From Prosopocoilus inquinatus (Eukaryota; Arthropoda; Insecta; Coleoptera; Lucanidae): a stretch of DNA of 64,000 nucleotides. Within the stretch, counting starts at the first letter, position 1. Every line of letters starts with the position of its first letter. A program made the translations under genes and the position numbers. The notes below the pieces were generated by a model, which saw only the letters and a program-made list of their open reading frames with translations, was not told the DNA's origin and did not search any database. Below are positions 1 through 12,664 of the stretch, piece by piece. Where the stretch lies: assembly GCA_036172665.1 (NCBI GenBank), contig JAYKNF010000017.1, positions 744,001 to 808,000 of the forward strand, given 5' to 3'.

Positions 1-149
1 AGAACTTCGTATCTCACATCAGGGATACTGGAGTCCATCCAAACGTCAAATAACATGATAGATGAGTAAGGATCGATTAGATACAGCACAGGAACAACGT
101 TAATGCGTTTTGTTTCGTTTAAAACTATTTCCAGCTTCAGTTGCGTCCG
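1..149. repeat. Representative monomer (149 bp) and its internal landmarks
   Basis: This is monomer m1 and sets the numbering used here. The common form has 61 G+C of 149 (41%). Diagnostic variation lies mainly at positions 16-45 (cagggatactgg, cttcagagttactgg, cattagagttactgg, catcaaagttattgg and others), 53-66 (gatagatgag, tagtagctaag, gatggatgag), 85-87 (catcac or cagcac) and 99-120. The common form carries eight CpGs, near 8, 44, 74, 98, 106, 116, 144 and 148. A ClaI palindrome (ATCGAT) sits at 72-77 in most copies. A short dyad, ACGC-TAAT-GCGT, sits at 97-108 of the common form; m1 itself has acgt at 97-100. Stop codons near 51-69 close the forward frames in nearly every copy, and 149 is not a multiple of three. 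Confidence 0.95.
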
Positions 150-1341
150 AAAACTTCGTATCTTACTTCAGAGTTACTGGAGCCCATCCAAACGTCAAAT
201 AACATGATAGATGAGTAAGGATCGATTAGGTACATCACAGGAACAACGATAATGCGTGTTGTTTCGTTTAAAACTATTTCCAGCTCCTGCTGCGTCCGAA
301 AACTTCGTATCTCACTTCAGAGATTCTGGAGCCCATCCAAACGTCAAATAACATGATAGACGAGTAAGGATCGATTAGATACAGCACAGGAACAACGCTA
401 ATGCGTGTTGTTTCGTTCAAAACTATTTCCAGCTTCTGCTGCGTCCGAGAACTTCGTATCTCACATCAAAGTTATTGGAGTAAATCGAAACGCCAAATAA
501 CATGATGGATGAGTAAGGATCGATTAGATACATCACAGGAACAACGCTAATGCGTTTTGTTTCGTTCAAAACTATTTCCAGCTTCTGCTGCGTCCGAGAA
601 CTTCGTATCTCACATCAAAGTTATTGGAGTAAATCGAAACGCCAAATAACATGATGGATGAGTAAGGATCGATTAGATACATCACAGGAACAACGCTAAT
701 GCGTGTTGTTTCGTTTAAAACTATTTCCAGCCCCTGCTGCGTCCGAAAACTTCGTATCTCACTTCAGAGTTACTGGAGCCCATCCAAACGTCAAATAACA
801 TGATAGATGAATAAGGATCGATTAGGTACATCACAGGAACAACGCTAATGCGTGTTGTTTCGTTCAAAACTATTTCCAGCTTCTGCTGCGTCCGAAAATT
901 TCGTGTCTCACATTAGAGTTACTGGAGTCCATCGAAACGTCAAATAACATAGTAGCTAAGTAAGGATCGATTAGATACATCACAGGAACAACGCTAATAC
1001 GTGTTGTTTCGTTTAAAACTATTTCCAGCTTCTGCTGCGTCCGAAAACTTCGTATCTCACTTCAGAGTTACTAGAGTCCATCGAAACGTCAAATAACATG
1101 ATAGATAAGTAAGGATCGATTAGATACATCACAGGAACAACGCTAGTACGTGTTGTTTCGTTTAAAACTATTTCCAGCTTCTGCTGCGTCCGAAAACTTC
1201 GTATCTCACTTCAGAGTTACTTGAGCCCATCCAAAAGCCAAATAACATGATAGATGAGTAAGGCTCGATTAGATACATCACAGGAACAACGCTAATGCGT
1301 GTTGTTTCATTTAAAACTATTTCCAGCTTCTGCTGCGTCCG
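1..1341. repeat. Family A short HOR, 9 monomers (m1-m9)
   Basis: Nine monomers in the order m1 (cagggatactgg), m2 (cttacttcag), m3 (agattctgg), m4 and m5 (catcaaagttattgg, near-identical neighbours), m6 (gatgaataagg), m7 (cattagag with tagtagc), m8 (ttactagag), m9 (ttacttgag with aaaagcc and ggctcg). The same nine recur from 1342 as the first part of the 29-monomer unit. m9 reads the same as m29, so this block is what remains if a 29-monomer unit loses 20 monomers by exchange between m9 and m29. What lies upstream is outside the window. Confidence 0.93.
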
Positions 1342-4300
1342 AGAACTTCGTATCTCACATCAGGGATACTGGAGTCCATCCAAACGTCAAATAACATGAT
1401 AGATGAGTAAGGATCGATTAGATACAGCACAGGAACAACGTTAATGCGTTTTGTTTCGTTTAAAACTATTTCCAGCTTCAGTTGCGTCCGAAAACTTCGT
1501 ATCTTACTTCAGAGTTACTGGAGCCCATCCAAACGTCAAATAACATGATAGATGAGTAAGGATCGATTAGGTACATCACAGGAACAACGATAATGCGTGT
1601 TGTTTCGTTTAAAACTATTTCCAGCTCCTGCTGCGTCCGAAAACTTCGTATCTCACTTCAGAGATTCTGGAGCCCATCCAAACGTCAAATAACATGATAG
1701 ACGAGTAAGGATCGATTAGATACAGCACAGGAACAACGCTAATGCGTGTTGTTTCGTTCAAAACTATTTCCAGCTTCTGCTGCGTCCGAGAACTTCGTAT
1801 CTCACATCAAAGTTATTGGAGTAAATCGAAACGCCAAATAACATGATGGATGAGTAAGGATCGATTAGATACATCACAGGAACAACGCTAATGCGTTTTG
1901 TTTCGTTCAAAACTATTTCCAGCTTCTGCTGCGTCCGAGAACTTCGTATCTCACATCAAAGTTATTGGAGTAAATCGAAACGCCAAATAACATGATGGAT
2001 GAGTAAGGATCGATTAGATACATCACAGGAACAACGCTAATGCGTGTTGTTTCGTTTAAAACTATTTCCAGCCCCTGCTGCGTCCGAAAACTTCGTATCT
2101 CACTTCAGAGTTACTGGAGCCCATCCAAACGTCAAATAACATGATAGATGAATAAGGATCGATTAGGTACATCACAGGAACAACGCTAATGCGTGTTGTT
2201 TCGTTCAAAACTATTTCCAGCTTCTGCTGCGTCCGAAAATTTCGTGTCTCACATTAGAGTTACTGGAGTCCATCGAAACGTCAAATAACATAGTAGCTAA
2301 GTAAGGATCGATTAGATACATCACAGGAACAACGCTAATACGTGTTGTTTCGTTTAAAACTATTTCCAGCTTCTGCTGCGTCCGAAAACTTCGTATCTCA
2401 CTTCAGAGTTACTAGAGTCCATCGAAACGTCAAATAACATGATAGATAAGTAAGGATCGATTAGATACATCACAGGAACAACGCTAGTACGTGTTGTTTC
2501 GTTTAAAACTATTTCCAGCTTCTGCTGCGTCCGAAAACTTCGTATCTCACTTCAGAGTTACTTGAGCCCATCCAAAAGCCAAATAACATGATAGATGAGT
2601 AAGGCTCGATTAGATACATCACAGGAACAACGCTAATGCGTGTTGTTTCATTTAAAACTATTTCCAGCTTCTGCTGCGTCCGAGAACTTCGTATCTCACA
2701 TCAGGGATACTGGAGTCCATCCAAACGTCAAATAACATGATAGATAAGTAAGGATTGATTAGATACAGCACAGGAACAACGCTAATGCGTGTTGTTTCGT
2801 TCAAAACTATTTCCAGCTCCTCCTGTGTCCGAAAACTTCGTTTCTCACATTAGAGTTACTGGAGTCCATCCAAACGTCAAATAACATAGTAGCTAAGTAA
2901 GGATCGATTAGATACATCACAGGAACAACGCTAATGCGTGTTGTTTCGTTCAAAACTATTTCCAGCTTCTGCTGGGTCCGAAAACTTCGTATCTCACATC
3001 AAAGTTATTGGAGTAAATCGAAACGCCAAATAACATGATGGATGAGTAAGGATCGATTAGATATTTCACGGGAACAACGGTAATGCGTGTTGTTTCGTTT
3101 AAAACTATTTCCAGCTCCTGCTGCGTCCGAAAACTTCGTATCTCACTTCAGAGTTTCTGTAGCCCATCCAAACTTCAAATAACATTATAGACGAGTAAGG
3201 ATCGATTAGATACAGCACAGGAACAACGCTAATGCGTGTTGTTTCGTTCAAAACTATTTCCAGCTTCTGCTGCCTCCGAAAATTTCGTGTCTCACATTAG
3301 AGTTACTGGAGTCCATCGAAACGTCAAATAACATAGTAGCTAAGTAAGGATCGATTAGATACATCACAGGAACAACGCTAATACGTGTTGTTTCGTTTAA
3401 AACTATTTCCAGCTTCTGCTGCGTCCGAGAACTTCGTATCTCACATCAGGGATACTGGAGTCCATCCAAACGTCAAATAACATGATAGATAAGTAAGGAT
3501 CGATTAGATACAGCACAGGAACAACGCTAATACGTGTTGTTTCGTTTAAAACTATTTCCAGCCCCTGCTGCGTCCGAAAACTTCGTATCTCACTTCAGAG
3601 TTACTGGAGCCCATCCAAACGTCAAATAACATGATAGATGAGTAAGGATCGATTAGGTACATCACAGGAACAACGCTAATGCGTGTTGTTTCGTTCAAAA
3701 CTATTTCCAGCTTCTGCTGCGTCCGAAAATTTCGTGTCTCACATTAGAGTTACTGGAGTCCATCGAAACGTCAAATAACATAGTAGCTAAGTAAGGATCG
3801 ATTAGATACATCACAGGAACAACGCTAATACGTGTTGTTTCGTTTAAAACTATTTCCAGCTTCTGCTGCGTCCGAAAACTTCGTATCTCACTTCAGAGTT
3901 GCTGGAGCCCATCCAAACGTCAAATAACATGATAGATAAGTAAGGATCGATTAGATACATCACAGGAACAACGCTAATGCGTGTTGTTTCATTTAAAACT
4001 ATTTCCAGCTTCTACTGCGTCCGAGAACTTCGTATCTCACATCAGAGTTACTAGAGTCCATCGAAACGTCAAATAACATGATAGATAAGTAAGGATCGAT
4101 TAGATACATCACAGGAACAACGCTAGTACGTGTTGTTTCGTTTAAAACTATTTCCAGCTTCTGCTGCGTCCGAAAACTTCGTATCTCACTTCAGAGTTAC
4201 TTGAGCCCATCCAAAAGCTAAATAACATGATAGATGAGTAAGGCTCGATTAGATACATCACAGGAACAACGCTAATGCGTGTTGTTTCATTTAAAACTAT

Positions 4301-5662
4301 TTCCAGCTTCTGCTGCGTCCGAAAATTTCGTGTCTCACATTAGAGTTACTGGAGTCCATCGAAACGTCAAATAACATAGTAGCTAAGTAAGGATCGATTA
4401 GATACATCACAGGAACAACGCTAATACGTGTTGTTTCGTTTAAAACTATTTCCAGCTTCTGCTGCGTCCGAAAACTTCGTATCTCACTTCAGAGTTGCTG
4501 GAGCCCATCCAAACGTCAAATAACATGATAGATGAGTAAGGATCGATTAGGTACATCACAGGAACAACGCTAATGCGTGTTGTTTCGTTCAAAACTATTT
4601 CCAGCTTCTGCTGCCTCCGAAAATTTCGTGTCTCACATTAGAGTTACTGGAGTCCATCGAAACGTCAAATAACATAGTAGCTAAGTAAGGATCGATTAGA
4701 TACATCACAGGAACAACGCTAATACGTGTTGTTTCGTTTAAAACTATTTCCAGCTTCTGCTGCGTCCGAGAACTTCGTATCTCACATCAGGGATACTGGA
4801 GTCCATCCAAACGTCAAATAACATGATAGATAAGTAAGGATCGATTAGATACAGCACAGGAACAACGCTAATACGTGTTGTTTCGTTTAAAACTATTTCC
4901 AGCCCCTGCTGCGTCCGAAAACTTCGTATCTCACTTCAGAGTTACTGGAGCCCATCCAAACGTCAAATAACATGATAGATGAGTAAGGATCGATTAGGTA
5001 CATCACAGGAACAACGCTAATGCGTGTTGTTTCGTTCAAAACTATTTCCAGCTTCTGCTGCGTCCGAAAATTTCGTGTCTCACATTAGAGTTACTGGAGT
5101 CCATCGAAACGTCAAATAACATAGTAGCTAAGTAAGGATCGATTAGATACATCACAGGAACAACGCTAATACGTGTTGTTTCGTTTAAAACTATTTCCAG
5201 CTTCTGCTGCGTCCGAAAATTTCGTATCTCACTTCAGAGTTGCTGGAGCCCATCCAAACGTCAAATAACATGATAGATAAGTAAGGATCGATTAGATACA
5301 TCACAGGAACAACGCTAATGCGTGTTGTTTCATTTAAAACTATTTCCAGCTTCTACTGCGTCCGAGAACTTCGTATCTCACATCAGAGTTACTAGAGTCC
5401 ATCGAAACGTCAAATAACATGATAGATAAGTAAGGATCGATTAGATACATCACAGGAACAACGCTAGTACGTGTTGTTTCGTTTAAAACTATTTCCAGCT
5501 TCTGCTGCGTCCGAAAACTTCGTATCTCACTTCAGAGTTACTTGAGCCCATCCAAAAGCCAAATAACATGATAGATGAGTAAGGCTCGATTAGATACATC
5601 ACAGGAACAACGCTAATGCGTGTTGTTTCATTTAAAACTATTTCCAGCTTCTGCTGCGTCCG
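1342..5662. repeat. Family A 29-monomer HOR, copy 1 (4321 bp)
   Basis: Reference copy of the long HOR. m1-m9 match 1-1341. m10 at 2683 has ggattgatt, m11 at 2832 has tcctcctgtgtccg and cgtttctc, m12 at 2981 has gggtccg and gatatttcacggg, and m13 at 3130 has ttctgtagccc. m14-m22 (3279-4619) and m23-m29 (4620-5662) are two runs of one internal series. The next unit starts at 5663, exactly 29x149 later. Copies 2 and 3 carry the same markers wherever I compared them, including the aaaagctaaat variant of m20 and the aaaatttcgtatc variant of m27. Confidence 0.95.
3279..5662. repeat. Internal 9-monomer duplication inside the 29-mer
   Basis: m14-m20 (3279-4321) and m23-m29 (4620-5662) run through the same seven types in the same order: cattagag, cagggatactgg, cttcagagttactgg, cattagag, cttcagagttgctgg, ttactagag, ttacttgag. 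The offset is 1341 bp, which is nine monomers. m21 and m22 (cattagag and ttgctgg) complete the first nine. Differences are few: m27 has aaaatttcg where m18 has aaaacttcg, and m20 has aaaagcta where m29 has aaaagcca. The 29-mer therefore seems to have grown partly by a nine-monomer duplication. Equivalent duplications lie in each of the other full copies. Confidence 0.88.
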
Positions 5663-8600
5663 AGAACTTCGTATCTCACATCAGGGATACTGGAGTCCAT
5701 CCAAACGTCAAATAACATGATAGATGAGTAAGGATCGATTAGATACAGCACAGGAACAACGTTAATGCGTTTTGTTTCGTTTAAAACTATTTCCAGCTTC
5801 AGTTGCGTCCGAAAACTTCGTATCTTACTTCAGAGTTACTGGAGCCCATCCAAACGTCAAATAACATGATAGATGAGTAAGGATCGATTAGGTACATCAC
5901 AGGAACAACGATAATGCGTGTTGTTTCGTTTAAAACTATTTCCAGCTCCTGCTGCGTCCGAAAACTTCGTATCTCACTTCAGAGATTCTGGAGCCCATCC
6001 AAACGTCAAATAACATGATAGACGAGTAAGGATCGATTAGATACAGCACAGGAACAACGCTAATGCGTGTTGTTTCGTTCAAAACTATTTCCAGCTTCTG
6101 CTGCGTCCGAGAACTTCGTATCTCACATCAAAGTTATTGGAGTAAATCGAAACGCCAAATAACATGATGGATGAGTAAGGATCGATTAGATACATCACAG
6201 GAACAACGCTAATGCGTTTTGTTTCGTTCAAAACTATTTCCAGCTTCTGCTGCGTCCGAGAACTTCGTATCTCACATCAAAGTTATTGGAGTAAATCGAA
6301 ACGCCAAATAACATGATGGATGAGTAAGGATCGATTAGATACATCACAGGAACAACGCTAATGCGTGTTGTTTCGTTTAAAACTATTTCCAGCCCCTGCT
6401 GCGTCCGAAAACTTCGTATCTCACTTCAGAGTTACTGGAGCCCATCCAAACGTCAAATAACATGATAGATGAATAAGGATCGATTAGGTACATCACAGGA
6501 ACAACGCTAATGCGTGTTGTTTCGTTCAAAACTATTTCCAGCTTCTGCTGCGTCCGAAAATTTCGTGTCTCACATTAGAGTTACTGGAGTCCATCGAAAC
6601 GTCAAATAACATAGTAGCTAAGTAAGGATCGATTAGATACATCACAGGAACAACGCTAATACGTGTTGTTTCGTTTAAAACTATTTCCAGCTTCTGCTGC
6701 GTCCGAAAACTTCGTATCTCACTTCAGAGTTACTAGAGTCCATCGAAACGTCAAATAACATGATAGATAAGTAAGGATCGATTAGATACATCACAGGAAC
6801 AACGCTAGTACGTGTTGTTTCGTTTAAAACTATTTCCAGCTTCTGCTGCGTCCGAAAACTTCGTATCTCACTTCAGAGTTACTTGAGCCCATCCAAAAGC
6901 CAAATAACATGATAGATGAGTAAGGCTCGATTAGATACATCACAGGAACAACGCTAATGCGTGTTGTTTCATTTAAAACTATTTCCAGCTTCTGCTGCGT
7001 CCGAGAACTTCGTATCTCACATCAGGGATACTGGAGTCCATCCAAACGTCAAATAACATGATAGATAAGTAAGGATTGATTAGATACAGCACAGGAACAA
7101 CGCTAATGCGTGTTGTTTCGTTCAAAACTATTTCCAGCTCCTCCTGTGTCCGAAAACTTCGTTTCTCACATTAGAGTTACTGGAGTCCATCCAAACGTCA
7201 AATAACATAGTAGCTAAGTAAGGATCGATTAGATACATCACAGGAACAACGCTAATGCGTGTTGTTTCGTTCAAAACTATTTCCAGCTTCTGCTGGGTCC
7301 GAAAACTTCGTATCTCACATCAAAGTTATTGGAGTAAATCGAAACGCCAAATAACATGATGGATGAGTAAGGATCGATTAGATATTTCACGGGAACAACG
7401 GTAATGCGTGTTGTTTCGTTTAAAACTATTTCCAGCTCCTGCTGCGTCCGAAAACTTCGTATCTCACTTCAGAGTTTCTGTAGCCCATCCAAACTTCAAA
7501 TAACATTATAGACGAGTAAGGATCGATTAGATACAGCACAGGAACAACGCTAATGCGTGTTGTTTCGTTCAAAACTATTTCCAGCTTCTGCTGCCTCCGA
7601 AAATTTCGTGTCTCACATTAGAGTTACTGGAGTCCATCGAAACGTCAAATAACATAGTAGCTAAGTAAGGATCGATTAGATACATCACAGGAACAACGCT
7701 AATACGTGTTGTTTCGTTTAAAACTATTTCCAGCTTCTGCTGCGTCCGAGAACTTCGTATCTCACATCAGGGATACTGGAGTCCATCCAAACGTCAAATA
7801 ACATGATAGATAAGTAAGGATCGATTAGATACAGCACAGGAACAACGCTAATACGTGTTGTTTCGTTTAAAACTATTTCCAGCCCCTGCTGCGTCCGAAA
7901 ACTTCGTATCTCACTTCAGAGTTACTGGAGCCCATCCAAACGTCAAATAACATGATAGATGAGTAAGGATCGATTAGGTACATCACAGGAACAACGCTAA
8001 TGCGTGTTGTTTCGTTCAAAACTATTTCCAGCTTCTGCTGCGTCCGAAAATTTCGTGTCTCACATTAGAGTTACTGGAGTCCATCGAAACGTCAAATAAC
8101 ATAGTAGCTAAGTAAGGATCGATTAGATACATCACAGGAACAACGCTAATACGTGTTGTTTCGTTTAAAACTATTTCCAGCTTCTGCTGCGTCCGAAAAC
8201 TTCGTATCTCACTTCAGAGTTGCTGGAGCCCATCCAAACGTCAAATAACATGATAGATAAGTAAGGATCGATTAGATACATCACAGGAACAACGCTAATG
8301 CGTGTTGTTTCATTTAAAACTATTTCCAGCTTCTACTGCGTCCGAGAACTTCGTATCTCACATCAGAGTTACTAGAGTCCATCGAAACGTCAAATAACAT
8401 GATAGATAAGTAAGGATCGATTAGATACATCACAGGAACAACGCTAGTACGTGTTGTTTCGTTTAAAACTATTTCCAGCTTCTGCTGCGTCCGAAAACTT
8501 CGTATCTCACTTCAGAGTTACTTGAGCCCATCCAAAAGCTAAATAACATGATAGATGAGTAAGGCTCGATTAGATACATCACAGGAACAACGCTAATGCG

Positions 8601-9983
8601 TGTTGTTTCATTTAAAACTATTTCCAGCTTCTGCTGCGTCCGAAAATTTCGTGTCTCACATTAGAGTTACTGGAGTCCATCGAAACGTCAAATAACATAG
8701 TAGCTAAGTAAGGATCGATTAGATACATCACAGGAACAACGCTAATACGTGTTGTTTCGTTTAAAACTATTTCCAGCTTCTGCTGCGTCCGAAAACTTCG
8801 TATCTCACTTCAGAGTTGCTGGAGCCCATCCAAACGTCAAATAACATGATAGATGAGTAAGGATCGATTAGGTACATCACAGGAACAACGCTAATGCGTG
8901 TTGTTTCGTTCAAAACTATTTCCAGCTTCTGCTGCCTCCGAAAATTTCGTGTCTCACATTAGAGTTACTGGAGTCCATCGAAACGTCAAATAACATAGTA
9001 GCTAAGTAAGGATCGATTAGATACATCACAGGAACAACGCTAATACGTGTTGTTTCGTTTAAAACTATTTCCAGCTTCTGCTGCGTCCGAGAACTTCGTA
9101 TCTCACATCAGGGATACTGGAGTCCATCCAAACGTCAAATAACATGATAGATAAGTAAGGATCGATTAGATACAGCACAGGAACAACGCTAATACGTGTT
9201 GTTTCGTTTAAAACTATTTCCAGCCCCTGCTGCGTCCGAAAACTTCGTATCTCACTTCAGAGTTACTGGAGCCCATCCAAACGTCAAATAACATGATAGA
9301 TGAGTAAGGATCGATTAGGTACATCACAGGAACAACGCTAATGCGTGTTGTTTCGTTCAAAACTATTTCCAGCTTCTGCTGCGTCCGAAAATTTCGTGTC
9401 TCACATTAGAGTTACTGGAGTCCATCGAAACGTCAAATAACATAGTAGCTAAGTAAGGATCGATTAGATACATCACAGGAACAACGCTAATACGTGTTGT
9501 TTCGTTTAAAACTATTTCCAGCTTCTGCTGCGTCCGAAAATTTCGTATCTCACTTCAGAGTTGCTGGAGCCCATCCAAACGTCAAATAACATGATAGATA
9601 AGTAAGGATCGATTAGATACATCACAGGAACAACGCTAATGCGTGTTGTTTCATTTAAAACTATTTCCAGCTTCTACTGCGTCCGAGAACTTCGTATCTC
9701 ACATCAGAGTTACTAGAGTCCATCGAAACGTCAAATAACATGATAGATAAGTAAGGATCGATTAGATACATCACAGGAACAACGCTAGTACGTGTTGTTT
9801 CGTTTAAAACTATTTCCAGCTTCTGCTGCGTCCGAAAACTTCGTATCTCACTTCAGAGTTACTTGAGCCCATCCAAAAGCCAAATAACATGATAGATGAG
9901 TAAGGCTCGATTAGATACATCACAGGAACAACGCTAATGCGTGTTGTTTCATTTAAAACTATTTCCAGCTTCTGCTGCGTCCG
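5663..9983. repeat. Family A 29-monomer HOR, copy 2
   Basis: A second direct copy of the 4321-bp unit, immediately after copy 1. All diagnostic monomers appear in the same order and at the same offset, for example m10 at 7004, m12 at 7302 and m20 at 8494. I saw no base difference from copy 1 in the stretches compared by eye. Confidence 0.95.
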
Positions 9984-11323
9984 AGAACTTCGTATCTCAC
10001 ATCAGGGATACTGGAGTCCATCCAAACGTCAAATAACATGATAGATGAGTAAGGATCGATTAGATACAGCACAGGAACAACGTTAATGCGTTTTGTTTCG
10101 TTTAAAACTATTTCCAGCTTCAGTTGCGTCCGAAAACTTCGTATCTTACTTCAGAGTTACTGGAGCCCATCCAAACGTCAAATAACATGATAGATGAGTA
10201 AGGATCGATTAGGTACATCACAGGAACAACGATAATGCGTGTTGTTTCGTTTAAAACTATTTCCAGCTCCTGCTGCGTCCGAAAACTTCGTATCTCACTT
10301 CAGAGATTCTGGAGCCCATCCAAACGTCAAATAACATGATAGACGAGTAAGGATCGATTAGATACAGCACAGGAACAACGCTAATGCGTGTTGTTTCGTT
10401 CAAAACTATTTCCAGCTTCTGCTGCGTCCGAGAACTTCGTATCTCACATCAAAGTTATTGGAGTAAATCGAAACGCCAAATAACATGATGGATGAGTAAG
10501 GATCGATTAGATACATCACAGGAACAACGCTAATGCGTTTTGTTTCGTTCAAAACTATTTCCAGCTTCTGCTGCGTCCGAGAACTTCGTATCTCACATCA
10601 AAGTTATTGGAGTAAATCGAAACGCCAAATAACATGATGGATGAGTAAGGATCGATTAGATACATCACAGGAACAACGCTAATGCGTGTTGTTTCGTTTA
10701 AAACTATTTCCAGCCCCTGCTGCGTCCGAAAACTTCGTATCTCACTTCAGAGTTACTGGAGTCCATCGAAACGTCAAATAACATAGTAGCTAAGTAAGGA
10801 TCGATTAGATACATCACAGGAACAACGCTAATACGTGTTGTTTCGTTTAAAACTATTTCCAGCTTCTGCTGCGTCCGAAAATTTCGTATCTCACTTCAGA
10901 GTTGCTGGAGCCCATCCAAACGTCAAATAACATGATAGATAAGTAAGGATCGATTAGATACATCACAGGAACAACGCTAATGCGTGTTGTTTCTTTAAAA
11001 CTATTTCCAGCTTCTACTGCGTCCGAGAACTTCGTATCTCACATCAGAGTTACTAGAGTCCATCGAAACGTCAAATAACATGATAGATAAGTAAGGATCG
11101 ATTAGATACATCACAGGAACAACGCTAGTACGTGTTGTTTCGTTTAAAACTATTTCCAGCTTCTGCTGCGTCCGAAAACTTCGTATCTCACTTCAGAGTT
11201 ACTTGAGCCCATCCAAAAGCCAAATAACATGATAGATGAGTAAGGCTCGATTAGATACATCACAGGAACAACGCTAATGCGTGTTGTTTCATTTAAAACT
11301 ATTTCCAGCTTCTGCTGCGTCCG
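9984..11323. repeat. Chimaeric 9-monomer short HOR with a 1-bp deletion
   Basis: This block opens as m1-m5. The monomer at 10729 then starts as m6 (cttcagagttactgg) but continues as an m26-type monomer (tccatcgaaacg, tagtagc). After it come m27 (aaaatttcgtatc), m28 and m29. The join removes 20 monomers (2980 bp) from a 29-mer, as expected for unequal exchange between m6 and m26. The m27 copy also has ttctttaaaa near 10991 where other copies have ttcatttaaaa, a single-base loss. The block is therefore 1340 bp, and the register of everything downstream shifts by one. Confidence 0.92.
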
Positions 11324-12664
11324 AGAACTTCGTATCTCACATCAGGGATACTGGAGTCCATCCAAACGTCAAATAACATGATAGATGAGTAAGGATCGAT
11401 TAGATACAGCACAGGAACAACGTTAATGCGTTTTGTTTCGTTTAAAACTATTTCCAGCTTCAGTTGCGTCCGAAAACTTCGTATCTTACTTCAGAGTTAC
11501 TGGAGCCCATCCAAACGTCAAATAACATGATAGATGAGTAAGGATCGATTAGGTACATCACAGGAACAACGATAATGCGTGTTGTTTCGTTTAAAACTAT
11601 TTCCAGCTCCTGCTGCGTCCGAAAACTTCGTATCTCACTTCAGAGATTCTGGAGCCCATCCAAACGTCAAATAACATGATAGACGAGTAAGGATCGATTA
11701 GATACAGCACAGGAACAACGCTAATGCGTGTTGTTTCGTTCAAAACTATTTCCAGCTTCTGCTGCGTCCGAGAACTTCGTATCTCACATCAAAGTTATTG
11801 GAGTAAATCGAAACGCCAAATAACATGATGGATGAGTAAGGATCGATTAGATACATCACAGGAACAACGCTAATGCGTTTTGTTTCGTTCAAAACTATTT
11901 CCAGCTTCTGCTGCGTCCGAGAACTTCGTATCTCACATCAAAGTTATTGGAGTAAATCGAAACGCCAAATAACATGATGGATGAGTAAGGATCGATTAGA
12001 TACATCACAGGAACAACGCTAATGCGTGTTGTTTCGTTTAAAACTATTTCCAGCCCCTGCTGCGTCCGAAAACTTCGTATCTCACTTCAGAGTTACTGGA
12101 GCCCATCCAAACGTCAAATAACATGATAGATGAATAAGGATCGATTAGGTACATCACAGGAACAACGCTAATGCGTGTTGTTTCGTTCAAAACTATTTCC
12201 AGCTTCTGCTGCGTCCGAAAATTTCGTGTCTCACATTAGAGTTACTGGAGTCCATCGAAACGTCAAATAACATAGTAGCTAAGTAAGGATCGATTAGATA
12301 CATCACAGGAACAACGCTAATACGTGTTGTTTCGTTTAAAACTATTTCCAGCTTCTGCTGCGTCCGAAAACTTCGTATCTCACTTCAGAGTTACTAGAGT
12401 CCATCGAAACGTCAAATAACATGATAGATAAGTAAGGATCGATTAGATACATCACAGGAACAACGCTAGTACGTGTTGTTTCGTTTAAAACTATTTCCAG
12501 CTTCTGCTGCGTCCGAAAACTTCGTATCTCACTTCAGAGTTACTTGAGCCCATCCAAAAGCCAAATAACATGATAGATGAGTAAGGCTCGATTAGATACA
12601 TCACAGGAACAACGCTAATGCGTGTTGTTTCATTTAAAACTATTTCCAGCTTCTGCTGCGTCCG
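11324..12664. repeat. Family A short HOR, 9 monomers, second copy
   Basis: m1-m9 in the same order and length (1341 bp) as 1-1341, including gcgttttg in m1 and m4, gatgaataagg in m6 and aaaagcc in m9. It opens the second copy of the 9+29+29 arrangement. Confidence 0.94.

Noticed and set aside
71..78. ATCGAT palindrome as a protein-binding or origin site
   Set aside because: It recurs simply because the monomer recurs, and it is lost without consequence in the ggctcgatt and ggattgatt variants. It is useful only as a ClaI ladder marker.
1..1341. CRISPR-like regular direct repeats
   Set aside because: The repeats are 149 bp and contiguous, with no unique spacers and no cas genes. This is satellite DNA.
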